Part shown: positions 9,883 to 17,826 of the stretch, piece by piece | Layout: the number at the start of each line of letters is the position of its first letter | Numbering within the stretch: the stretch's first letter is position 1 | Assembly (NCBI RefSeq): GCF_000419445.1 | Contig: NZ_AULK01000001.1 | Coordinates: 620,001-684,000 of the forward strand | DNA from: Gryllotalpicola ginsengisoli DSM 22003 | GTDB taxonomy: Bacteria > Actinomycetota > Actinomycetes > Actinomycetales > Microbacteriaceae | DNA length: 64,000 nucleotides | Direction of reading: 5' to 3' | Notes under the pieces: model-generated | Database searches by the model: none | Told to the model about the DNA's origin: nothing | Seen by the model: the letters and a program-made list of their open reading frames with translations, nothing else | Translations under genes and position numbers: made by a program

Positions 9883-9938
9883 AGCTTATGCATGTTCAGA
9901 TCCTTTAGCTGTACTGATGCGGTCCCGATGCCTAGCGT
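9883..9938. promoter_or_regulatory. Divergent lysG/lysE promoter region
   Basis: The short intergenic stretch carries a TAAGCT hexamer (9883-9888, read on the minus strand) 6 nt from the lysG ATG, and a TAGCGT hexamer (9933-9938) 7 nt from the lysE GTG. Any LysG-binding site must lie in the roughly 45 bp between them. I did not find a clean palindrome there. Confidence 0.6.
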
Positions 9939-9945
9939 TGAGGCC

Positions 9946-10584
9946 GTGACACTCTCCCAGACCTTGTTCCCCGCACTGCTCGGACTCGGCACGGGACTGT
10001 CGCTCATCGTCGCGATCGGCGCCCAGAACGCCTACCTGCTGCGCCTCGGCATCGTCGCGACCGCGCGCGTCATCGTGCCCGTCCTGCTGCTCTGCGCCCT
10101 CTCCGACGCCGTGCTCATCACCGCGGGAACGCTCGGCATCGGCGCGCTCGTACACGCCGCGCCCACCGCGCTCACCGTGGTGCGGGTGGTCGGCGCGGCC
10201 TTCCTCTTCGCCTACGGGCTCATGGCGGCGCGCCGCGCGTGGCGGCCGAAGGGCGAGGCGCTGCAGGTGGCGTCGCAGCCCGGCGGCGGCATCCGTCTGT
10301 CGTCGTCGCTCGCGACGGTCGCCGCGCTCACCTGGCTCAACCCGCACGTGTACCTCGACACCGTCGTGTTCCTCGGCTCGGTGGCCAACCAGCAGGGCCA
10401 CGACGAGCGCTGGTGGTGGGTCGCGGGCGCGATCGCCGCCTCGTTCGCGTGGTTCTTCGCGTTGGGCTTCGGGGCACGGATGCTGCGGCCGATCTTCTCC
10501 CGCCCGCAGGCGTGGCGCGTCCTCGACGCCTCGATCGCCGTGCTCATGGTCGGGCTCGGGCTGAAGCTGGTGTCCGCGGCTTAG
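9946..10584 (+). CDS. lysE: LysE-family amino acid exporter
   Basis: A 212-residue inner-membrane exporter of basic amino acids (lysine/arginine in characterised members). Five to six hydrophobic segments are seen. The family signature is GLSLIVAIGAQNAYLLRLGI in the first helix, with the second conserved region TWLNPHVYLDTVVFLGS. Two starts are possible, ATG at 9928 and GTG at 9946. GTG is preferred because it stands 7 nt after TAGCGT (9933-9938) and makes the first membrane segment start as in known LysE. The stop overlaps the convergent hydrolase by 4 nt. Regulation by the divergent lysG product is expected. Confidence 0.9.
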   Translation: MTLSQTLFPALLGLGTGLSLIVAIGAQNAYLLRLGIVATARVIVPVLLLCALSDAVLITAGTLGIGALVHAAPTALTVVRVVGAAFLFAYGLMAARRAWRPKGEALQVASQPGGGIRLSSSLATVAALTWLNPHVYLDTVVFLGSVANQQGHDERWWWVAGAIAASFAWFFALGFGARMLRPIFSRPQAWRVLDASIAVLMVGLGLKLVSAA

Positions 10585-11375
10585 GCGAGGAACTGTGCGG
10601 CGCGCACGCCCCACGCGCGCAGCTCGGCGAGGCTCCTGCCGAGCTCGAGACGCGCATCGGGGAAGGCCTCGAGCAGCGCCTCCGAGGTGGCGACCGGGTG
10701 GCCCGGGTCGTCGCTCCACGGCAGCAGCAGCACGGGCACGTCGAGGCCGCGCAGCTCGTCGATCGGCGGCAGGTCGGTCTGCGCCGCGCCGCGCAGCACC
10801 GTGGGAGCGAGCGCCTCGTCGATCTCGGGATCCGCGGTCACCTGCTCCATTCCCTCGAACGGCTCGGGGACGGGCGCCTCTGCGGCCGCCTCGCGCAGCG
10901 CCTCGTAACCGCCCCGCTCGATGAGAGCCGCGAGGCTCAGGTAGACCGCGCTCTGGGTCGCCCGGGTCTGCCAGGCGGTCGGCGCGCTAGTGAGCACCAG
11001 GCGGCGGAAGCGGCCGGGATCGGCCAGCGCCGCGTAGATCAGGGTGGCGGTGCCCATCGACGAGCCCATGCCGTCGACCTGCTCACCGGGGGCGACGCGG
11101 TCGAGCAGGGCCAGCAGGTCCTGCGCGAGCTCGGGCCAGGTGTAGGCCTCCTCGTCGGCCGTGCCCTGCGAGCGGCCGTGACCGCGCGCGTCGTACCGGA
11201 TCAGCCGGTGACCTGCGGCGGAGACGGGGCTCCAGTCGAACATGCCGGCGCGCTCCTGACCCCAGCCGCTCGAGGTGAGCCCGTGCGCCCACACCACGGT
11301 CGGGCCTGATCCGTCCTCGGTCCAGCTGAGGCGCGCGCCGCGCACCTCCGTCTCGTGCCGCTCGCGATCCGTCAT
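10581..11375 (-). CDS. Alpha/beta-fold hydrolase
   Basis: A 264-residue alpha/beta hydrolase. The oxyanion region is VVWAHGLTSSG, the nucleophile elbow is GMGSSMGTATLI (Ser between Gly residues), the acid lies near VLLLPWSDDPGHP, and the His is plausibly in the same GHP stretch. There is no signal peptide, so it is cytoplasmic. It could be an esterase, lactonase or haloperoxidase-type enzyme; the sequence does not decide. ATG at 11375 is 6 nt after TAGGCT (11382-11387). It is divergent from the TetR gene at 11567. Confidence 0.86.
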   Translation of the reverse strand: MTDRERHETEVRGARLSWTEDGSGPTVVWAHGLTSSGWGQERAGMFDWSPVSAAGHRLIRYDARGHGRSQGTADEEAYTWPELAQDLLALLDRVAPGEQVDGMGSSMGTATLIYAALADPGRFRRLVLTSAPTAWQTRATQSAVYLSLAALIERGGYEALREAAAEAPVPEPFEGMEQVTADPEIDEALAPTVLRGAAQTDLPPIDELRGLDVPVLLLPWSDDPGHPVATSEALLEAFPDARLELGRSLAELRAWGVRAAQFLA

Positions 11376-11566
11376 GCCCCGAGCCTACGTGTGCGGCCCC
11401 TCCCCGGCGCCCGCCGCGTTGCGCTACTCGGATCCGCAGTGCGCGACCCGGATCCGAGGCGCGCGCGGCGGACGCGAGTAGCGCACAGCCGGGAGCGCAC
11501 CCGCGTCTGCGCCGCGGAGCGAAATGCGGCGAACGCATATGCGCCGGGCCCTAGGCTGTGCCCGTC

Positions 11567-12199
11567 ATGACACAAGAGCGCGCCGTGGGCACCCGAGACG
11601 AGATCGTGCGTGCCGCCGCGGCCGAATTCGACGAGCACGGTTACGCAGGAGCGTCGCTGTCGGGCATCGCGTCGCGGCTGGGCAAGACCAAGGGCGCGAT
11701 GAGCTACCACTTCTCCTCCAAGGGGGCGCTGGCCCGCGAGGTCGTCGAGAGCCAGTACGCGCAATGGGAGGACGTGCTCACCCGCATCCGCGGCGACGGC
11801 AATCGCGGCCTGGATGCGATGGTGCTGCTCTCCTTCGCCGTGGCGAAACGGTTCCGTGACGACGTGCTGGTGCGCGCGGGCATCCGCTTGCAGCACGACG
11901 CGGGACTGCACGGGGTCGACCTGCCGACCCCGTTCGTCAGCTGGATCTCCATGACCCGCGCCCTGCTGGCCGAGGCCGTCGCGATGAAGCAGGTGACTCC
12001 GCCGCTGAATGCCGAGCAGTCCGCCGAGGTGCTCGTCGAGGCGTTCACCGGCGTGCAGCAGGTCGCGCACCGCCTCACCTCCGCGCGCGACATCGACGAT
12101 CGGGTGCGCCGATACTGGCTGCTGTTCCTGCCGGGGCTGGGCGTCGACGATCCGGCCGGTGTCGTCGAACGGCTTGCGGCGGCCGCCGCCGCGTACTGA
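11567..12199 (+). CDS. TetR-family regulator, possibly autoregulator-receptor (ScbR) like
   Basis: A 210-residue TetR repressor. The helix-turn-helix is GYAGASLSGIASRLGKTKGAMSYHFSSK (given here only as a landmark, residues about 27-54), with the usual YHF at the end of the recognition helix. The ligand domain has RAGIRLQHDAGLHGVDLPTPF, which resembles gamma-butyrolactone receptors of streptomycetes; this is an impression, not a proven match. ATG at 11567 was chosen over a GTG at 11558 that would abut the TAGGCT hexamer (11552-11557). Targets may include the divergent hydrolase or the GH6 gene downstream, whose promoter carries a palindrome. Confidence 0.82.
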   Translation: MTQERAVGTRDEIVRAAAAEFDEHGYAGASLSGIASRLGKTKGAMSYHFSSKGALAREVVESQYAQWEDVLTRIRGDGNRGLDAMVLLSFAVAKRFRDDVLVRAGIRLQHDAGLHGVDLPTPFVSWISMTRALLAEAVAMKQVTPPLNAEQSAEVLVEAFTGVQQVAHRLTSARDIDDRVRRYWLLFLPGLGVDDPAGVVERLAAAAAAY

Positions 12200-12509
12200 C
12201 CCCCCGCAACCTGGGCACATTTGGCTCCAGGGGTTGGCATCAATCAAGACAACCGTCTAGGTTCGTAGACGGATGGCCGCCGCCGTCTGGGGCCGATTGG
12301 GGGTGCCCCAGCCGGAGGCGGCTTCGTCGTACCCGCGGCGCGGGGGCGGGCTGAGGGCCGACGCGCCCCCGCTCAGGTGCCCCGAGCTCTGGGGATGATG
12401 GCCGCCGAAGCCGCCTGCCTATGCTCGACGGGCATCGCGCCCCTGGCGCCCCGCGCCGGGCGATGCGCCTTCCTGCGCCGCGGTCGCGGCCCTCCTCCCT
12501 TTGCGCCTT
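12200..12509 (+). promoter_or_regulatory. 310-bp non-coding stretch: promoter, palindrome and structured leader of the GH6 gene
   Basis: No convincing gene lies here. A promoter is readable: TTGGCA at 12234-12239, an 18-nt spacer and TAGGTT at 12258-12263. The transcript would start near 12271, leaving a leader of about 240 nt before the GTG at 12510. The leader can fold into several strong helices: GCCGCC/GGCGGC enclosing CTGGGG/CCCCAG, a CGGGGGCG/CGCCCCCG arm, and GCATCGC/GCGATGC nearer the gene. A perfect inverted repeat, CCGTCTA-6-TAGACGG (12253-12272), overlaps the -10. I could not match it to any riboswitch class I know. Confidence 0.55.
12253..12272. promoter_or_regulatory. Perfect 7-bp inverted repeat over the -10 element (probable operator)
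   Basis: CCGTCTA, a 6-nt spacer and TAGACGG form a perfect palindrome that contains the TAGGTT hexamer and the likely transcription start. Its position is that of a repressor operator. The TetR protein encoded just upstream (11567-12199) is the nearest candidate ligand-binding repressor, by inference only. Confidence 0.6.
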
Positions 12510-13835
12510 GTGAGTACCCCCATGCCCAGACTCCTCCCTGCCCTCGCCGTGGCGGCGGCCGTCGCCGTGTTCGCCGGTGGCCTCGCCGCAGGCCCCCAGT
12601 CGGCCGGCGCCGCCCAGGCGGCGACCACGGGCCGCTCCCCCGCGGCCGGCACGCAGTTCTACGTGAAGGCGCCGATGGCCGCCGCCGAGAAGCAGCTGGC
12701 GCAGCTGCAGGCCGTGGGTCAGGCATCCGATGCGTCGGGCCTCGCCGCGATGCTCGCGACGCCGCAGGCCGTGTGGCTGACCGGCGGCACTGAGTCGCAG
12801 GTCTACAACACGGTGCGCACCACCGTCGCCGCGGCCCAGGCCGCGGGCAGCGTGCCGGTGTTCGTCGCCTACAACATCCCGGGGCGCGACTGCGGTCACT
12901 ATTCCGCCGGCGGCGCCACCGACGGCACCGCGTACGCCGGGTGGATCGGCGCGCTGTCGAGCGGCCTCGGCAGCGCCCACGCGATCGTGCTGCTCGAGCC
13001 CGACAGCCTCGGAAATCTGCCCTCCTCGTGCGGCACGAGCTACACCGGCCCGAGCGACTCGGCCCGCCTGTACATGCTCAAGGCGGCGGTCGCGCGGCTC
13101 GAGAAGCAGCCGGGCGCAGCCGTCTATCTCGACGGCACCAACAGCAACTGGCTCAAGGTCGGCATCGCCGCGCAGCGCCTCGCGCAGGCGGGCGTCGCCG
13201 CGGCCCAGGGCCTCTTCCTCAACGTCTCCAACTACCTGCCGACCGCGCAGCAGGCGGCCTACGGCCGCTGGGTCTCCGACTGCCTCGCCTACGGTTCCCT
13301 GCCGGCGCACGCCGGCGCGTACGCCGACTGCCCGAGCCAGTACTACCCGGCGAACATGGCCGATCCGTCGACCTGGCCGACCGTCGACGCGTGGTACGCC
13401 GCCCGCCTCGGCACGACGACGCCGACGGCGCACGTCGTGATCGACACCTCGCGCAACGGCGGCGCGGCCGAGGACTGGGACGCGTACGCCTCCGCCCCCT
13501 ACGACCAGTCGGCCGCGGTCACGACGACGCTGCGCTCCGGCGCATGGTGCAACGCGCCCCACGCGGGCCTCGGCGCGACCCCGCAGGCGCAGCCCGGCCC
13601 CGCGCTCGTCGACGCGTACCTGTGGGTCAAGACGCCCGGCAGCTCCGACGGGCGGTGTGACGCGGCCGGCGGGGTGCGCGCGTGGGACTACACCGCCTAC
13701 TCGGCCTCCGGCTGGCCGACGACGGATGCCGCCCGCAGCACCTTCGACCCGCTCTGGGGCGTGCAGGACCCCGGCGCCGGCACCTGGTTCCCGCAGGCTG
13801 CGTTGGGCCTCGTGCGCAACCGCGCCGTCAGCTGA
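12510..13835 (+). CDS. Secreted glycoside hydrolase family 6 (endoglucanase/cellobiohydrolase)
   Basis: A 441-residue secreted GH6 enzyme that would cleave beta-1,4-glucan. A Sec signal peptide (MPRLLPALAVAAAVAVFAGG) ends near AGAAQA. Catalytic landmarks are the general acid Asp127 in YNIPGRDCGHYSAGGA and the conserved Asp165 in LLEPDSLGNL. Further family blocks are YLDGTNSNWL, LFLNVSNYL, VIDTSRNGG and LWVKTPGSSDGRC. Cys residues suggest two disulfides. No carbohydrate-binding module is present. Start is GTG at 12510; ATG at 12522 is possible. It follows a long structured leader with a palindromic operator, and abuts the convergent lipoprotein gene with no gap. Confidence 0.92.
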   Translation: MSTPMPRLLPALAVAAAVAVFAGGLAAGPQSAGAAQAATTGRSPAAGTQFYVKAPMAAAEKQLAQLQAVGQASDASGLAAMLATPQAVWLTGGTESQVYNTVRTTVAAAQAAGSVPVFVAYNIPGRDCGHYSAGGATDGTAYAGWIGALSSGLGSAHAIVLLEPDSLGNLPSSCGTSYTGPSDSARLYMLKAAVARLEKQPGAAVYLDGTNSNWLKVGIAAQRLAQAGVAAAQGLFLNVSNYLPTAQQAAYGRWVSDCLAYGSLPAHAGAYADCPSQYYPANMADPSTWPTVDAWYAARLGTTTPTAHVVIDTSRNGGAAEDWDAYASAPYDQSAAVTTTLRSGAWCNAPHAGLGATPQAQPGPALVDAYLWVKTPGSSDGRCDAAGGVRAWDYTAYSASGWPTTDAARSTFDPLWGVQDPGAGTWFPQAALGLVRNRAVS

Positions 13836-14054
13836 TCACGGAGCGGTCGTCGCCGGGCTGCCGCTCATGACCGTCGGGGTCGGAGTCGGCGTCGACGGCT
13901 CCGGGGTCGACGACTCGGTCGGGGTGCCGGCGGTGGGCGAATCCGTGGCGACGAACGGCTCCTTGTTGTTGCCGCTGCCGGTGGAGCAGCCGGCGAGCGC
14001 CGCGAGGGCGCAGACCGCCAATGCCGATGTGATGGTGTTCCTCAGGGTGCTCAT
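13836..14054 (-). CDS. Small Ser/Thr/Pro-rich lipoprotein
   Basis: A 72-residue predicted lipoprotein. The signal STLRNTITSALAVCALAALAGC has a clear lipobox LAGC, so residue Cys23 would be lipidated. The remaining 50 residues are Pro/Thr/Ser-rich and probably unstructured (PEPSTPTPTPTV). An in-frame start further upstream exists, but only the ATG at 14054 places the signal peptide at the N-terminus. A TACCGA hexamer lies 10 nt upstream (14065-14070). No function can be assigned; it could be a surface tether or a degenerate remnant of a larger lipoprotein. Confidence 0.75.
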   Translation of the reverse strand: MSTLRNTITSALAVCALAALAGCSTGSGNNKEPFVATDSPTAGTPTESSTPEPSTPTPTPTVMSGSPATTAP

Positions 14055-14128
14055 AACGCTGACATCGGTACCCGCACCGCCGCGCGACACGCGCCTAGGG
14101 CGGAACGCCGCGTTCACCCAGGCAACAG

Positions 14129-14154
14129 AAAAGGCCCGATTTCTCGGGCCTTTG
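14129..14154 (-). terminator. Intrinsic terminator after tRNA-Gln
   Basis: GGCCCGA, TTTC, TCGGGCC (14133-14150) forms a 7-bp hairpin. Read on the minus strand it is followed by TTTT, so it would end the tRNA-Gln transcript. The run on the other side (TTT) makes it weakly bidirectional. Confidence 0.8.
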
Positions 14155-14191
14155 CTATCGAACCTCGGTTCGTTACTGTCTCAACACAGTG

Positions 14192-14263
14192 CTGGGGTAC
14201 CTGGACTCGAACCAAGAACAACTGAACCAGAATCAGCCGTGTTGCCAATTACACCATACCCCA
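14192..14263 (-). tRNA. tRNA-Gln (anticodon CTG)
   Basis: A 72-nt tRNA whose acceptor arms TGGGGTA/TACCCCA pair fully, with discriminator G and no encoded CCA. The anticodon arm GCTGA-TTCTGGT-TCAGT gives the anticodon CTG (glutamine). The T-loop is GGTTCGAGTCC. A TATCGT hexamer at 14297-14302 is a possible -10. The terminator at 14129-14154 follows. Confidence 0.95.
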
Positions 14264-14353
14264 GGGCGGTGGACCCGAAGACCGGGCCGAGAGACCACGA
14301 TACCCGATGCGGACGCGCTGCCTGAAATCGGCACGGGGCCGCCGGGCGTGTTG

Positions 14354-15262
14354 TCAGTCGTCGAGCAGATCGCGGTGGATCGTACGCGCGACGACCGCGC
14401 CCTCCCCCGCCGCGACGGCGATCTGCATCGGCTCGCGCGAGATCACGTCGCCGGCCGCGTACACCCCCCGCGCGGAGGTGCGGAACCCGGCGTCGACGAT
14501 CAGGCGATCGGATGCGTCGCGCGAGGCATCCGTGCCCGCAAGGAAGCCCACCTGCGGCACCCACGTCGGCACCACGAAGCCGGCCTCGCGCGCGACGACC
14601 CGCCCCGACGCGAGGCGCACGCCGGTCATGGTGGCCCGCTCGCCCTCGATCGCCACGACGGGTTCGCGCTCGACCGTGATGCCGCGCGCGGCGAGCCGCG
14701 CCTCCTCGTCGGCCGAGACGACCTCGGCGCCGTTCGTGAACACCACGAGATCCGGCGACCAGTGCGCGATCTCGCGCGCCCTCTCGGCCAGGTCGTCGCT
14801 CGAGCCGATCAGCGCGACCGACTTCCCGGTCTTCTCGAACGCGTCGCACTCGATGCACGAGTGCAGCGCCGTGCCGTAGTAGGCGCGCAGGTCGGCGACG
14901 GCGGGCAGCTGCTCCGACAGGCCGGTGGCCACCAGCACGGCGCGCGGGCGCACGGTGCGGTCGGCGGCGCCGCGCAGGCCCTCGATGGACACCTCGAGAC
15001 GGGCGCCGACCGAGGTGACTCGCCCGGTCAGGTGCTCGGCGCCGTCGTAGGCGAGGAACTGCTCGCGGCCGAGCCTGCGCAGCTCGAGCGGCGGGATGCC
15101 GTCGAGCCCCAGCGTGCCGTGCGAGTGCAGGGTCGGAGCGTGCCGGGGCCGATTGGTGTCGACCATCAGCACGCGGCGCCGGGCGCGCACCAGGTTGAGC
15201 CCGGCGGTGAGACCGGCCGGGCCCGCGCCGATCACGACGACGTCAGGCTGCGAGTCGGTCAT
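14354..15262 (-). CDS. FAD-dependent pyridine nucleotide oxidoreductase, thioredoxin reductase-like
   Basis: A 302-residue flavoprotein of the TrxB type. The FAD motif is [20 protein letters not shown] (about residues 10-29), the NAD(P) region is [19 protein letters not shown], and the second FAD motif is [21 protein letters not shown] redox-active pair is present as CIECD, in place of the usual CATCD. The NAD(P) motif reads GSSDDLAE rather than GGGxSA, so cofactor use may be atypical. It is translationally linked to gltX, whose end it overlaps by 20 bases. It may be a thioredoxin reductase paralogue with another partner. Confidence 0.88.
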   Translation of the reverse strand: MTDSQPDVVVIGAGPAGLTAGLNLVRARRRVLMVDTNRPRHAPTLHSHGTLGLDGIPPLELRRLGREQFLAYDGAEHLTGRVTSVGARLEVSIEGLRGAADRTVRPRAVLVATGLSEQLPAVADLRAYYGTALHSCIECDAFEKTGKSVALIGSSDDLAERAREIAHWSPDLVVFTNGAEVVSADEEARLAARGITVEREPVVAIEGERATMTGVRLASGRVVAREAGFVVPTWVPQVGFLAGTDASRDASDRLIVDAGFRTSARGVYAAGDVISREPMQIAVAAGEGAVVARTIHRDLLDD

Positions 15263-16760
15263 GCAGCTTCCGCAGGCGGGCGAGGGTCTCGTCGCGGCCG
15301 AGGATCTCGAGCGACTCGAACAGCGGCGGCGAGACGCGGCGGCCCGAGACGGCGACGCGCAGCGGGCCGAAGGCGACGCGCGGCTTGAGGCCGAGGCCGT
15401 CGATCAGCGCGGCGCGCAGGACCACCTCGATCTCCTCGTGGGTCCAGCTCGTCAGCTGCTCGAGGGCGACGATCGAGGCGGCGAGCGCCTCGATGGCGCC
15501 GGCGGGCAGCGCCGCGAGGGCGTCGTCCTCGTATTCGAGCGCGCCCCACTCGACGAACAGGAAGCCCAGCATGCCCGGCGTCTCGCCGAGCAGCTGCACG
15601 CGCTCCTGCACGAGCGGTGCGGCCTGGGCGAGCACCCCGAGTTCGGCCTCGGTCGGCGGGTCGGAGAGCACGCCCGCGGCCTGCAGGTACGGCACGGTGC
15701 GCTGCGCGAAGTCCTCGACCGAGAGCATGCGGATGTGGTCGCCGTTGATCGCCTCGGCCTTCTTCAGGTCGAAGCGGGCCGGGTTGGGATTCACGTCGAC
15801 GATGTCGAACTTCTCCACCATCTCCTCGAGCGAGAACACGTCGCAGTCGGCCGAGAAGCCCCAGCCGAGCAGCGCGAGGTAGTTGTCCAGGCCCTCGGGG
15901 ATGAATCCGCGGTCGCGGTGGTGGAACAGGTTCGACTCGGGGTTGCGCTTGGACAGCTTCTTGTTGCCCTCGCCGAGCACCGTCGGCAGGTGCCCGAATT
16001 GCGGGATGAACGTCGTGACACCGACGTCGATGAGCGCGCGGTAGAGGGCGATCTGGCGGCCGGTCGACGGCAGCAGGTCCTCCCCGCGCAGCACGTGGGT
16101 GACCTGCATCAGGGCGTCGTCGACGGGGTTCACGAGCGGGTACAGCGGATGCCCGTTGGGCCGCACCAGCACGTAGTCGGGGAACGACCCGGCCGGGAGG
16201 GTGATCTCGCCGCGCACCAGGTCGGTGAAGGTGAAGTCGACGTCGTCGGGCACGCGCAGGCGGATGGCCGGCTGCCGCCCCTCGGCGCGGAACGCGGCCT
16301 TCTGCTCATCGGTGAGGTCGCGGTCGTAGTTGTCGTAGCCCTGTGCGCGCGGCCTGCCGTTGGCGTCGTTGCGGGCGTCGATCTCTTCCGCCGTCGAGAA
16401 CGACTCGTAGGCGTGACCCGACTCCAGCAGCTTCGCGACGACGTCGCGGTAGATGTCGTAGCGCTGCGACTGCCGGTAGGGCTCGTGCGGGCCGCCGACG
16501 TTCACGCCCTCGTCCCAATCGATGCCGAGCCAGCCGAGCCCGTCGAGGATCTGCTGGAAGCTCTCCTCCGAGTCGCGGGCGGCGTCGGTGTCTTCGATGC
16601 GGAAGATCAGCTTGCCGCCGGTGTGCCGGGCGTAGGCCCAGTTGAACAGCGCGGTGCGGATGAGGCCCACGTGCGGGGTGCCGGTCGGTGAGGGGCAGAA
16701 CCGCACGCGCACCTCGGCGCCGGTCGCGGTCGAGAAGGGGTACGGGGCCGTGTCAGACAT
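15243..16760 (-). CDS. gltX: Glutamate-tRNA ligase
   Basis: A 505-residue class I aminoacyl-tRNA synthetase that charges tRNA-Glu in the cytoplasm; in bacteria lacking GlnRS it also mischarges tRNA-Gln. The HIGH-like motif is HVGL (residues 30-33) in [20 protein letters not shown]. The KMSKS-like motif is KLSKR (268-272). The helical anticodon-binding domain fills the C-terminal 180 residues. A TAGACT hexamer (16770-16775) stands 9 nt before the ATG. Its 3' end overlaps the TrxB-like gene. A tRNA-Gln gene lies 1 kb downstream. Confidence 0.96.
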   Translation of the reverse strand: MSDTAPYPFSTATGAEVRVRFCPSPTGTPHVGLIRTALFNWAYARHTGGKLIFRIEDTDAARDSEESFQQILDGLGWLGIDWDEGVNVGGPHEPYRQSQRYDIYRDVVAKLLESGHAYESFSTAEEIDARNDANGRPRAQGYDNYDRDLTDEQKAAFRAEGRQPAIRLRVPDDVDFTFTDLVRGEITLPAGSFPDYVLVRPNGHPLYPLVNPVDDALMQVTHVLRGEDLLPSTGRQIALYRALIDVGVTTFIPQFGHLPTVLGEGNKKLSKRNPESNLFHHRDRGFIPEGLDNYLALLGWGFSADCDVFSLEEMVEKFDIVDVNPNPARFDLKKAEAINGDHIRMLSVEDFAQRTVPYLQAAGVLSDPPTEAELGVLAQAAPLVQERVQLLGETPGMLGFLFVEWGALEYEDDALAALPAGAIEALAASIVALEQLTSWTHEEIEVVLRAALIDGLGLKPRVAFGPLRVAVSGRRVSPPLFESLEILGRDETLARLRKLHDRLAA

Positions 16761-16772
16761 ACGCCCCGAAGT

Positions 16773-17744
16773 CTACCGAGCGGCGTCCCGCCGCTTCTCC
16801 AGCCGGAGCGGGGCGACGTCGAGCGCGGCCAGGGCGTGCAGCGCCGCCGCGATCGCCGGCACCTTGGACGCGCCATCCGTCGTGACCGCGTGGATGGTGC
16901 GCCGATCGCGGTTCGTCGTCGGCCGCAGCACCACGCCCTCGGGCACGCGCGTGGTCGCCAGCGCGAGCTGCGGTACGAGCGCGACGCCGATGCCTGCGGC
17001 GACCATGCCGAGCACGGCGGCGAAGTTGTCGGTCTCGTACGCGATGCGCGGGGCGAAGTCGGCGTCCTGCGCCACCTGCAGCAGGTGGCCGCGGCAGCGC
17101 GGGCAGCCGGCGATCCACGCCGCGGCGGCCAGTTCGCGCACGGGCACGGCCCGGCACGAGGCGACGGGGTGATCGGATGGCACGGCCGCCAGCATCTCGT
17201 CGCGCCAGAGCGCCTCGACGGCGAGCCCCTGCGCGCTGTCGCGGTGCGGATCCACCCGGTCGCCCGGGTAGCTGAACGTGACGGCGAGGTCGGCGGTGCC
17301 GGCGCGCACGGCCTCGACCGCCTCGGGCGGCTCGTCCTCCACGTAGCTGACGGTGAGGCCGGGATGCGCCGAGGTGAGCGCCTGCAGCAGCCGCGGGACG
17401 ACCGTCGCCGACGCGGTCGGGAAGCCGACGAGGCGCACCCGCCCGCTGCGCAGCCCGGCGAGGTCGGCGAGCTCCCCGGCCGCCGCGTCGAACGCGGTCG
17501 TCACCGCGCGCGCATGCCGGGCGAGCACCTGACCGGCCTCGGTGAGGCGCACGCCTCGGCCGACCCGTTCGGCCAGCGCCAGTCCGAGCCGCTGCTCGGC
17601 GCGGCGCAGGTGCTGGCTGATGGCGGGCTGGCTGTAGCCGAGCGCCGCCGCGGCGGCGGTGATCGACCCGTGCTCGGCGATCGCGCCGATGATGCGCAGG
17701 GTCTGGGCGTCGAGCTCGGGAAGGTCGTCGGCGACGAGGGTCAT
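16773..17744 (-). CDS. LysR-family transcriptional regulator
   Basis: A 323-residue LysR regulator. The helix-turn-helix is LRIIGAIAEHGSITAAAAAL followed by YSQPAISQHLRRAEQRLG, then a two-lobe effector domain. A Cys pair in AGCPRCRGHLL in the sensor domain is unusual and could bind metal or respond to redox. ATG at 17744 lies 6 nt after a consensus TATAAT (17751-17756). An earlier in-frame start would place coding sequence over that promoter. It is divergent from a class V aminotransferase gene, its most likely target. Confidence 0.88.
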   Translation of the reverse strand: MTLVADDLPELDAQTLRIIGAIAEHGSITAAAAALGYSQPAISQHLRRAEQRLGLALAERVGRGVRLTEAGQVLARHARAVTTAFDAAAGELADLAGLRSGRVRLVGFPTASATVVPRLLQALTSAHPGLTVSYVEDEPPEAVEAVRAGTADLAVTFSYPGDRVDPHRDSAQGLAVEALWRDEMLAAVPSDHPVASCRAVPVRELAAAAWIAGCPRCRGHLLQVAQDADFAPRIAYETDNFAAVLGMVAAGIGVALVPQLALATTRVPEGVVLRPTTNRDRRTIHAVTTDGASKVPAIAAALHALAALDVAPLRLEKRRDAAR

Positions 17745-17750
17745 GCCGCG

Positions 17751-17767
17751 ATTATAACGTCGCGTTA
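17751..17767. promoter_or_regulatory. LysR-box palindrome overlapping a TATAAT promoter
   Basis: ATAACG-TCG-CGTTAT is a perfect inverted repeat and contains the LysR pattern T-N11-A. It overlaps the TATAAT hexamer of the LysR gene, so bound regulator would block its own promoter (autorepression) while able to act on the divergent aminotransferase gene. Confidence 0.7.
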
Positions 17768-17826
17768 TGGATTCCATGCGGGTGCTGTTCTTGTGTGATG
17801 TGTTGCCGGTCCGTCACGCTGGAGCG

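Noticed and set aside
12200-12509. Known riboswitch (cyclic di-AMP or cyclic di-GMP type) in the GH6 leader
   Set aside because: The conserved cores I would expect for these classes (GGGGAACC-type or GCAAAGCC-type blocks) are not present in the right order, so I list only a structured leader of unknown type.
17767-17826. Longer N-terminus for the class V aminotransferase starting at ATG 17767
   Set aside because: It would add 20 unrelated residues and begin within the LysR-box palindrome; the GTG at 17827 matches the usual N-terminus.
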